A DNA stretch of 6,085 bases, taken from positions 1 through 6,085 of the forward strand of contig CAKSSY010000084.1 in the NCBI GenBank assembly GCA_934489945.1, read 5' to 3'. Position numbers and translations under genes: made by a program. The first letter of the stretch is position 1. The number at the start of each line of letters is the position of its first letter. The notes under the pieces were generated by a model, which saw only the letters and a program-made list of their open reading frames with translations, did not search any database and was not told where the DNA came from. Positions 1 to 6,020 of this stretch are shown here, in pieces. The stretch comes from an uncultured Eubacteriales bacterium (lineage in GTDB: Bacteria > Bacillota > Clostridia > Oscillospirales > CAG-272).

Positions 1-16
1 GCTCTGCGGAGCGCGA

Positions 17-35
17 CAAGGACTCCGCGTCCTTG
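17..35. repeat. Small hairpin in left intergenic repeat region
   Basis: The 7-base arms CAAGGAC and GTCCTTG enclose a 5-base loop. A competing pairing exists between GCGGAG (6-11) and CTCCGC (23-28), so the first 35 bases can fold in two ways. The sequence lies just upstream of the larger palindrome at 42-59 and looks like part of the same intergenic repeat. No coding function is seen. Confidence 0.5.
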
Positions 36-40
36 ACTGC

Positions 41-84
41 GCCGCCTTTGAAAAGGCGGGCGAAACTTTTGTGGCGCTCTCGCC
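41..84 (+). repeat. Palindrome-led repeat unit, left copy (direct match to the right end)
   Basis: The unit starts with the palindrome CCGCCTTT-GA-AAAGGCGG (42-59), followed by CGAAACTTTT (61-70) and CTCTCGCC (77-84). The right end of the window (6038-6085) has the same order in the same orientation: a palindrome with a different but still self-complementary stem, then CAAAAACTTTT, then TCTCGCC. The stem sequence differs between the copies while pairing is kept, as expected for a REP-like extragenic palindromic family rather than a gene. The short open frames crossing it have no convincing ribosome site. Confidence 0.6.
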
Positions 85-145
85 GGTTCGTTTTTGCGTC
101 ATGGCGGCGCGTCTTTTCCAATTTGTTTCAAAAGTTTTTGAGGGT

Positions 146-175
146 GTCGGGAACTTTTTTCAAAAAGTTCCCGAC
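146..175. repeat. Perfect 14-bp-arm palindrome downstream of the large surface-protein gene
   Basis: The arms GTCGGGAACTTTTT and AAAAAGTTCCCGAC are perfectly complementary around a 2-base centre. The palindrome lies 43 bases beyond the stop codon of the 219-3647 gene, so it could end or stabilise that transcript from the 3' side. It lacks a run of T directly after the stem on the minus strand, so it is not a classical intrinsic terminator. It shares its central TTTTTTCAAAAA core with the right-end palindrome read on the minus strand (6059-6038). Confidence 0.65.
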
Positions 176-215
176 CGTTCCCCCGTTCCCTCGTTCCCTC
201 GTTCCCTCGTTCCCC
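176..215 (+). repeat. 8-bp tandem repeat, five copies
   Basis: Five consecutive octamers run CGTTCCCC, CGTTCCCT three times, then CGTTCCCC. The array directly abuts the palindrome at 146-175 and ends three bases before the stop codon of the minus-strand gene at 219. A two-copy version (CGTTCTCC twice on the minus strand) sits next to the right-end palindrome at 6021-6036. Copy number probably varies between strains, as is common for such short arrays, but that is inference. Confidence 0.8.
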
Positions 216-218
216 CTG

Positions 219-3200
219 TTACTTTTTACGAAACCGAAGGAAAAGGAAAGCTGCCGCGGCAACCACTGCCACACTCGCGCCGCAAACAACAAGAACTACG
301 AGAAATTTCGGCGATGTTCGGGACGGGTCTGTGCAAGATGGTTCATCCATAGGGTTGTCGGATGTCCCGTTTATCACACTGTCCGGCGTGTGATTTTCGG
401 TTCCCTTCTGTGCCGTGGAAAGCACAAGATCGAAAACGTCAAAACGCGCCTTCTCATAAAGCCCGTTGGTGTATGCGGACTGTACTTCCCGAATTTCCAC
501 ATCATCAAACCAAAACAGACGATTTTCGGAGGTGGCACTTGATGTCTGTATTGTATAAAGACCCGCCTGTGCTTCCACCATCTTCTCTGTAATCGTGATA
601 TGATCCTCTATAAGCGTCCACTCGTCGGCTTCGGTATAAACGGTCTTACTTGCACCGCAGAAATTCGTTCCATAAGACGAAGCGGGACCGGTGTACCCGG
701 AGTCCTTCGACCCGCCGTTGAAACTCATCACACCACAGGTCAACCTTCCCTTCTGTTCGGTTCTGACCATGAAAGAAATGTCAAATTCGCGCCCGATGTC
801 CTCTTTGGTAAGCGCGCTGTTTTTGAAGCTGTTGAAGAATTTCACACGATCGTAACCGTGGGTTGCCGTAAGAAGCATACACTTTCTGCCGTCCGGTGTG
901 GTATTGTCCTCGGTTGTCACCGTGTACGAATTGGGGGCACCACCGATGGCAATAACCGAATCCGAAAAACAGTGATTGTCTTTTTCGGTATCGCGCGGGA
1001 CACTCCCCTCCTTCAGCCCCTCAAAAGCCTGTGTCATCCGATAGATGTACGCCGAGGCATCCGAAACAAACACCAGCGTAAAAGTATCCCCCAGTTCCCG
1101 TTTTCCGAGAGCGGTAAGAAGGATATCGGATTTCCCGTTTTTCAGGGAAAAACTTCCGACAAGCATCTCGTCGGTCAACGTCGGCAGGGACGAATATTTG
1201 ACATTTGCCTTGATCCGATAGGAAGGAATGGCGTAAACCGTAACGCCGACAGGGGTTTCGCTGTCAACCGTCAGCCCGAGGCGGATGGTTTCGGCACCTG
1301 CCAGATGATCGTTTGCAAAGGACGCCAGAAGAATGGTGTCTTTGTTTACCGACAGAGCACCGCCGTCAAAAGTCCGATTTGGCTCTTTCCGATTGACGAT
1401 TGCCGTCTCCAACAGCTCCGGCGTATATTCGCCGCGAACGCCGAAACGGTAAACGATGTTCTCCCTGACCGTAACACCGCGCACATCGCGACAGGCAGTA
1501 GTGACAACCACAGCATAGGCAGTATCCCGTGTCAGTTCGTTGCCGCTGAAGGTAAAGAGCGTATCGCACTCTCCCGCTTCCCATGTTCCATCTATGCGCT
1601 TGCCCGTAGTGAGATCGAGAAGCATAAGACCTTCCCCGATTGACGCCGTATCCATTTTGTCGTAAAATTTGACTTTGACCTTGGTCTTTTCGTCCACACT
1701 TTCGTCAATCGACAACGGCGTACACCAGACAACCTCGGGAGAAGTCTCTTCGGGCTTCAGATAATGGTTGAAAAAGGTAATAAACGCATCGTGACGGCGA
1801 AAACCGTATACATCGTCATAACCCGTCGGATAGTTATGTCCCTGATCCAGCATCGTGATGGCAAGAAAAGGGGCGTTTGCATTCTTGGCAAACCAACCGG
1901 CAAGCTGATACCAGTAGTCAAAACAGCCGTACTGGTCGTGTTGACCGCAGGAAAGAAGCATCGGCACCTTGTCGAACTTTGCGAGACTTCCCGTGCCGTA
2001 TAACCGCTTGGTTCCGTCACCTGCCGCACAGTACACCGCCTGCACATCGGATTCGATGCGATAATCTCCCTTCTCCTCGTTTTCCACGCAGCGGTCCTCA
2101 CCGACCTTTGTCACGTCGTAGTCCTTGGCAATGCTCTTGCCGATCGGCGTGCGAAAGTCGGGATCGGTCTCCTGCCTGCCCTCGTTGCGGACATACGCCA
2201 CGCCGTCCGTGCCGTAGTATTCGTACGTAATGAGATTGCCGTAAATGTCGGTCTTGGTATTTCCGTGCTCGTCGGTGACCGGTCCGTAGGGGACGTCGTA
2301 ATACAGGAAGGGCTGGTTCAGCGTGATGCGTTCCCCGTCCTTTATCATGTCGCCCTCAAAGCAGAAGTCGACTCCGTATTTTGCCGAAGCCGCAAGATCT
2401 TTTTCAAAACGTCTGTTCTCTGTGGAGTTGACAGCGTTGTCAACAACGGAAATTGCCGCCGCACCGGGAGACCCCTTGGAAATACCGGAAACGCCGATGC
2501 GGGAAGCATCGTAACCGTAATCGGCAGCGTAGTATCTCAGACAGCGGATCGCCGCCTGTATGGTCTTGAGAACATTCTCTCCGTGCGTACCGTAGTAGTC
2601 AATATAGCTGTAGGAACCGGTATCATAGTTTGACATTGGGACATAGGCATAGTCGAAAAGAACCGTGGTATAGCCCTCAAAAGTCATGCCGGCGTAGGTG
2701 CAACGCAGATCGGTGGCATCACTCCAATGGCGGTTCGGGTCGGTGGCAATCATCGAATAGACCGGCGTGGCGTATTTTGGCAAAGAAGGATAAATGATGT
2801 CCAAAAACACGTCGTAACGCAACGGCTCGCCGTTCTTGCGGCAACATTCCTGAATATAGGTAACTTCCTTTATCCGTTCGTTTGCCTTGTGCGACACCTC
2901 CACAGGGGTGACGGTACCGTCTTCGTTCACACCGTCAAACGTCAATGTGAAATCCGATGTGTAGTTGTAGGCTTTCTTGTTGTTTTTTCCTCCCTCGGCA
3001 AGACAGCGGTTCCATGCCGTAATCACATGATTGCGCGTACCGAGTGAGCTGTAATTGTAGCTGTTCCAGTACCAGATATCGCGTGCGAGACGGTATCCGG
3101 CAGGCAGAAAGTAGAAAAAATCCGCATGGAGAGCCAATCCGTTGCCGCGAATGAGTTTTGCCGACATCAGATACGTGCGTAGTTTTGATAGACTGTGTTC

Positions 3201-3647
3201 TATATCGGGAGACTTGGCATCGGGATGGTTTTTGTAATCCACCGTCACCACCGCATAGCCGTCCAGCAGATAGTCCCGCAGAATGCTTACGTCTTCTTCC
3301 ATGCCGATCCGCTCACCGGCATAACCGTAGACGTACACAATCACGTCCCGTCCGCTTGCATTTCTTCCGATGCCCGTGGCATCCTTGGAACAATAAAGTC
3401 CCACATCAACCTCAAAGGGCAGATACGTCTCATAGGGAGCGGTGCTGTAGGTCTCGCCACCGAGGAAATATTTCGTCAGTTCCTCGTATACGCGGATTCC
3501 GGAAGCCGCATCGACAGTCATGGGAGAAAGCGATTGCACAAAATCATCTCCTTTTTGGGTCTGTGCGACAGCCGATACCGGAAATGTCGCCGCCAAGAGT
3601 AAAACAGCAAAAAAGCCCGCCGTGATTTGCCTCAGTCGATTCTTCAT
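219..3647 (-). CDS. Exported, membrane-anchored alpha/beta-hydrolase (esterase-like) with Ig-like and putative carbohydrate-binding domains
   Basis: The product has 1142 residues. A signal peptide (1-28; basic start, hydrophobic core, AVA before a likely cut) directs export. The C-terminus has a hydrophobic segment (about 1115-1137) followed by RFRKK, so the protein is probably held on the outer face of the cytoplasmic membrane. The hydrolase core has the nucleophile elbow GISKG with Ser390 after strand RIGVS, Asp571 in GQHDQYG and His604 in DQGHNYP, a standard triad order. About 180 residues rich in Tyr, Asp and Gly separate Ser from Asp and may form a cap. An earlier second set of hydrolase-like strands (about 101-142) lacks a Ser elbow. 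After the core come a Big_5/SbsA-type Ig-like domain (about 637-736), a DNRLRE/CBM96-like beta-sandwich (about 745-873), a CBM4/9-like jelly roll ending in FWFDDVEIRE (about 890-1056) and a Ser/Thr/Pro linker. The frame is open to 3773, but Met at 3647 has an AAGGAG site 6 bases upstream and lies downstream of the promoter. The substrate is unknown; an acyl ester on a polysaccharide is the best guess, and a peptidase of the S9 type is an alternative. Confidence 0.85.
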   Translation of the reverse strand: MKNRLRQITAGFFAVLLLAATFPVSAVAQTQKGDDFVQSLSPMTVDAASGIRVYEELTKYFLGGETYSTAPYETYLPFEVDVGLYCSKDATGIGRNASGRDVIVYVYGYAGERIGMEEDVSILRDYLLDGYAVVTVDYKNHPDAKSPDIEHSLSKLRTYLMSAKLIRGNGLALHADFFYFLPAGYRLARDIWYWNSYNYSSLGTRNHVITAWNRCLAEGGKNNKKAYNYTSDFTLTFDGVNEDGTVTPVEVSHKANERIKEVTYIQECCRKNGEPLRYDVFLDIIYPSLPKYATPVYSMIATDPNRHWSDATDLRCTYAGMTFEGYTTVLFDYAYVPMSNYDTGSYSYIDYYGTHGENVLKTIQAAIRCLRYYAADYGYDASRIGVSGISKGSPGAAAISVVDNAVNSTENRRFEKDLAASAKYGVDFCFEGDMIKDGERITLNQPFLYYDVPYGPVTDEHGNTKTDIYGNLITYEYYGTDGVAYVRNEGRQETDPDFRTPIGKSIAKDYDVTKVGEDRCVENEEKGDYRIESDVQAVYCAAGDGTKRLYGTGSLAKFDKVPMLLSCGQHDQYGCFDYWYQLAGWFAKNANAPFLAITMLDQGHNYPTGYDDVYGFRRHDAFITFFNHYLKPEETSPEVVWCTPLSIDESVDEKTKVKVKFYDKMDTASIGEGLMLLDLTTGKRIDGTWEAGECDTLFTFSGNELTRDTAYAVVVTTACRDVRGVTVRENIVYRFGVRGEYTPELLETAIVNRKEPNRTFDGGALSVNKDTILLASFANDHLAGAETIRLGLTVDSETPVGVTVYAIPSYRIKANVKYSSLPTLTDEMLVGSFSLKNGKSDILLTALGKRELGDTFTLVFVSDASAYIYRMTQAFEGLKEGSVPRDTEKDNHCFSDSVIAIGGAPNSYTVTTEDNTTPDGRKCMLLTATHGYDRVKFFNSFKNSALTKEDIGREFDISFMVRTEQKGRLTCGVMSFNGGSKDSGYTGPASSYGTNFCGASKTVYTEADEWTLIEDHITITEKMVEAQAGLYTIQTSSATSENRLFWFDDVEIREVQSAYTNGLYEKARFDVFDLVLSTAQKGTENHTPDSVINGTSDNPMDEPSCTDPSRTSPKFLVVLVVCGASVAVVAAAAFLFLRFRKK

Positions 3648-3653
3648 CCTGTT

Positions 3654-3659
3654 CTCCTT
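3654..3659 (-). promoter_or_regulatory. Ribosome binding site AAGGAG for the surface hydrolase
   Basis: AAGGAG is followed by 6 bases (AACAGG) and then ATG at 3647. This fixes the start: the only other in-frame ATG, at 3773, lies upstream of the promoter and would add 42 residues rich in Lys and Arg ahead of the signal peptide. Confidence 0.85.
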
Positions 3660-3677
3660 CTGTCTTCTTTTGGTCTT

Positions 3678-3706
3678 ATTATAGCAGTCTTTGCGGCGGC
3701 TGTCAA
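3678..3706 (-). promoter_or_regulatory. Consensus sigma-A promoter with extended -10 for the surface hydrolase
   Basis: On the minus strand TTGACA (3706-3701), a 17-base spacer and TATAAT (3683-3678) all match the consensus. TGC directly before TATAAT supplies the extended -10 element. Transcription would begin near 3671, giving a leader of about 24 bases before the ATG at 3647. The upstream 40 bases are A/T-rich and could act as an UP-like element. I see no clear operator palindrome between the promoter and the start codon. Confidence 0.88.
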
Positions 3707-3790
3707 TCCGTACAATTGGTTTTTGCTTCAATATCCTTTTTTTCGTAGAGTTGCACAATTCAAGAGGTGACAATTTTCCCGGTCACACGA

Positions 3791-3832
3791 CAAAAACCCC
3801 GCCGCAAAGCCTGTAAAAACTTTGCGGCGGGG
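3791..3832 (-). terminator. Rho-independent terminator of the glycoside hydrolase gene
   Basis: Read on the minus strand, the 13-base arm CCCCGCCGCAAAG, a 10-base loop and CTTTGCGGCGGGG form a perfect G+C-rich stem, followed at once by TTTTTGT. It starts 29 bases after the TGA of the gene ending at 3862 and precedes the next promoter (3706), so it separates the two genes into different transcripts. The plus strand has no T-run after the stem, so it works in one direction only. Confidence 0.92.
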
Positions 3833-3861
3833 CAATTCCGTACCGAATTATCCTCTCGAAG

Positions 3862-5862
3862 TCAATACTCCACCTCGTACATATCAAAAATATGTAAACG
3901 TCGAGTACGGAACGTCACCCTGCCCGCCTTCTGCCGAAACGGAATTTCTTTTCGTTCCGGCATCAAAAGAACCCTTTTTGCCGGCTCCGGAACAGCCACG
4001 CAAACCGAAAACGGAGGAATGGTAATCGTCTCGTCGGCATCCAGGAGCGTCACGGCATTCACCTGTACCGTTCTCCGCGCCGCATCCTCAAACATCGTCA
4101 ATTCCACCATGCCGGGGGCATTGGAAGTCAGAGACGGTCTCCCGCCCATAGATTTTTCTGCCATTCTTATCATGATTTTTCTGTAATCGACAATCGGGAC
4201 ATCCTCAATCGGTGCCGCCGACCATATCACGCGTCCTTTTTGGTACCGGCGGATCACCAGAGCCGGGAAATTTGTCGGAATTCCGGGCGGGTCGGAATGA
4301 ATGGAGGCAAATTGCTTTTTGCCCTGTAAGGTGTAAGGCAAAACCACCGTTGCCACCACCTCCGCTTCCTCGATTCCCTCCAGAACCGGTAAACTTGCGT
4401 CAAAAGGAAGCGGATATTTTTCGTTGTAATCCGGAATCAGATCCGCCGCCCACGGTTTCGGAGCAAGATAGGTTCGGGTCTCATCGGTATAACGCATCAC
4501 TCTGCCGCCGACAAGAACCCGGACAAGCTCCTCCTCGTCCGCTCCCGAAAAATACAGCGTTCCGCCCTCTGCCACATATTCAATCAGTTTCCTCCGCATT
4601 TCTGCCGTCAGGTGGTTGGGACTCGGAAGAATCAGAAAACGGTAGTTCTCAAGCAACGACATATGTTCGGAGGCAATCACGCCAACGGGAATATGACGCT
4701 CCTGAAAAGTCTTCACTGTATTTTTGGTTGAGGTGTAATTCGTGAACTTCTGTCCACGCGGATTTGCCTTGCTCCCGTAATGGAAGAAAATGCCCACATC
4801 CGCAATCATCTTCCCGGAAAAGCAGGGTTCGTAAGCCTCCAGCTTCCGATACAGCCCTCCGATAAAATCATAGACACGACTGTCAAGCGTTCCGACCGGG
4901 TCAATCGCATCAATCAAAAGGTTGGCACCGTGGTGAGCGCAGGTAATGCTGAGTGCAGTCTCCAGCCTGTCGCGGCTTTTTGTCACCGTGTGATTGGAGA
5001 GAGACGGCATACAGCGATAGGGCATAAATTCAAAAGGCTCGTTGTGCGTAGCAGAACGGTAATATTTGCAGATAAAGGATTGCGTGGCGAAATCGGTAGC
5101 CACGTCTCCCCCGACATAATCACAGGCGTCATTGGTCAAAGGGCTGATACAGACCCCTGCATTTGCCAACGCCGCAAACGCGTAGTTTTGTTCAACCGAA
5201 ACTCCCGGCATAGCGGTCTTTGTCTTTTCGGTAATCTCCAACGAAAACTCGCCCATCCATTTCCGCCGCAGATTGTCAAACCGCTCAAAATCCACACTTC
5301 CCTGCCCGGGAATATCGATACCCAGTTCCCGTTTTGTCCTTTCCCGACAGAAACCGCAATAACAAACCGACGGCCAATACGGCATATCATAGAACATCCC
5401 GTCAACCGTAAATTCTTCTGCCATCTCGTCAATCTGTTTCATTACAAACGCCCGATATTCGGGATTGTTGATGCAACAGTTTCCGTATCGGTTTCCCTTG
5501 TCCCGCCGCGTCAGTCCCGCGGCGTCAATCATCTGCCACGAGGGATGAGCGTCCGCTTCCCATGTGTTGAAAACAAGACTGTAATATCCGATAACGTCAA
5601 TCCCACCCGCACGACACATTTCGGTCAAATCCCGCATTTCATGTTCTCTTCCGCGGAAAGCAGGGTGCATATGTCCGATTTTCGTGGGATAATAACAATG
5701 CCCGGCATGGGACTGAAAATAGATCATGGCAGACTTGACATCGGCGCGTTTCAGATTTTCATAGTAGTCACGTGCATGAAATTCCGAAAGAAATGTTTCG
5801 TTCCAATCATCGATGTGCATATCGCACAGATGGCGGCGATAGCTGGTTTCAAACCATTTCAT
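3862..5862 (-). CDS. GHL6-type glycoside hydrolase with beta-galactosidase-trimerisation-like domain (GH151 alpha-L-fucosidase-like)
   Basis: The product has 666 residues and no signal peptide or membrane segment, so it is probably cytoplasmic. The N-terminal TIM barrel (about 1-345) carries NPEYR followed by VDGMFYDMPYW. Asp159 in that motif sits where GH29-related enzymes have the catalytic nucleophile. A Cys cluster, CYCGFC (Cys167, 169, 172), follows. Glu224 in SVEQNY and Glu275/Glu278 in NEPFEF are candidate acid/base residues. A trimerisation-like Rossmann domain follows (about 353-442, with YRFLILPSPNHLT and EYVAEGGTLYFSG), then a C-terminal beta-rich region containing KGRVIWSAAP. This order matches GHL6 proteins, and GH151 alpha-L-fucosidases have the same build, so release of alpha-L-fucose from oligosaccharides is the leading idea. 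Other exo-glycosidase activity cannot be excluded. The frame extends to 5901, but that ATG overlaps the -10 box and the ATG at 5889 would leave a leader of about 4 bases. Met at 5862 has AAAGGA upstream and begins the conserved MKWFETSYRR stretch. Confidence 0.85.
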   Translation of the reverse strand: MKWFETSYRRHLCDMHIDDWNETFLSEFHARDYYENLKRADVKSAMIYFQSHAGHCYYPTKIGHMHPAFRGREHEMRDLTEMCRAGGIDVIGYYSLVFNTWEADAHPSWQMIDAAGLTRRDKGNRYGNCCINNPEYRAFVMKQIDEMAEEFTVDGMFYDMPYWPSVCYCGFCRERTKRELGIDIPGQGSVDFERFDNLRRKWMGEFSLEITEKTKTAMPGVSVEQNYAFAALANAGVCISPLTNDACDYVGGDVATDFATQSFICKYYRSATHNEPFEFMPYRCMPSLSNHTVTKSRDRLETALSITCAHHGANLLIDAIDPVGTLDSRVYDFIGGLYRKLEAYEPCFSGKMIADVGIFFHYGSKANPRGQKFTNYTSTKNTVKTFQERHIPVGVIASEHMSLLENYRFLILPSPNHLTAEMRRKLIEYVAEGGTLYFSGADEEELVRVLVGGRVMRYTDETRTYLAPKPWAADLIPDYNEKYPLPFDASLPVLEGIEEAEVVATVVLPYTLQGKKQFASIHSDPPGIPTNFPALVIRRYQKGRVIWSAAPIEDVPIVDYRKIMIRMAEKSMGGRPSLTSNAPGMVELTMFEDAARRTVQVNAVTLLDADETITIPPFSVCVAVPEPAKRVLLMPERKEIPFRQKAGRVTFRTRRLHIFDMYEVEY

Positions 5863-5873
5863 TTTCGTATGGA

Positions 5874-5879
5874 TCCTTT
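5874..5879 (-). promoter_or_regulatory. Ribosome binding site AAAGGA for the glycoside hydrolase
   Basis: AAAGGA is separated by 11 bases from the ATG at 5862. The motif matches the 5' half of the full Shine-Dalgarno complement, so the effective spacing is within the usual range. It is the only purine-rich site downstream of the expected transcription start and supports 5862 over the upstream ATGs at 5889 and 5901. Confidence 0.65.
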
Positions 5880-5899
5880 CTGTCGGCATAATTTTTTTC

Positions 5900-5928
5900 A
5901 TTATACTTCAAAGTAACCAGCCTGTCAA
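5900..5928 (-). promoter_or_regulatory. Consensus sigma-A promoter for the glycoside hydrolase
   Basis: On the minus strand TTGACA (5928-5923), a 17-base spacer and TATAAT (5905-5900) match the consensus exactly. The expected transcription start is near 5893, giving a leader of about 31 bases to the ATG at 5862. The -10 box shares its last two bases with the ATG at 5901, which rules that codon out as the start for this promoter. Unlike the other promoter there is no TG extension before the -10. The flanking GATTGACAG is identical in both promoters. Confidence 0.88.
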
Positions 5929-5962
5929 TCATTTCCCGCTCTTTCCTGCAAACTCCCCCGCC

Positions 5963-5998
5963 GCTTTTTCTTTGGAGCCAAAGGCGCAAAGAAAAAGC
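5963..5998. repeat. Nested inverted repeat in the right intergenic region
   Basis: Twelve-base arms GCTTTTTCTTTG and CAAAGAAAAAGC are perfectly complementary around a 12-base centre, which itself contains GCC-AAA-GGC. It lies 34 bases upstream of the glycoside-hydrolase promoter. No T-run follows it in a way that would make it a standard terminator. Similar CTTTTTCTTTG...CAAAGAAAAAG elements occur between genes in many anaerobe genomes, as I recall. Its role here is unknown. Confidence 0.65.
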
Positions 5999-6020
5999 TA
6001 AGCAAAAAGAAACGCCGATA

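Noticed and set aside
146..175. Intrinsic terminator of the surface-hydrolase gene
   Set aside because: The stem is strong and well placed, but no T-run follows it on the minus strand, and it belongs to the repeat family. It is therefore listed as a repeat that may affect the transcript end.
176..215. CRISPR-like array
   Set aside because: The units are 8 bases with no spacers, so this is a simple tandem repeat.
219..330. Sortase sorting signal at the C-terminus of the surface hydrolase
   Set aside because: The hydrophobic segment and basic tail are present but no LPXTG-like motif precedes them, so a plain transmembrane anchor is the better call.
33..542. Plus-strand open frames across the left repeat region
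   Set aside because: They translate palindromes and octamers into Phe/Arg/Pro-rich sequence and then run antisense into the 3' end of the surface-protein gene, with no coding signature.
600..1643. Plus-strand open frame of 347 codons opposite the surface hydrolase
   Set aside because: It is fully antisense to a gene with clear domains, has no convincing ribosome site, and its translation is a low-meaning mix rich in Arg, His and Gln with no recognisable motif.
3648..3773. N-terminal extension of the surface hydrolase to the ATG at 3773
   Set aside because: It would place the promoter inside the coding region and bury the signal peptide behind 42 Lys/Arg-rich residues. The ATG at 3647 has a good ribosome site.
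3712..3775. Three ACAATT copies (3712, 3755, 3770) as a possible operator set
   Set aside because: The hexamer is short and A/T-rich, the spacing is irregular, and the copies lack dyad symmetry. Chance is likely.
5888..5904. ATAAT...ATTAT inverted repeat over the -10 box as a repressor site
   Set aside because: Arms of five A/T bases that include the -10 box itself are expected by chance.
4780..5916. Plus-strand open frame of 378 codons opposite the glycoside hydrolase
   Set aside because: It is antisense to a well-supported enzyme and runs through its promoter. No motif, promoter or ribosome site of its own was seen.
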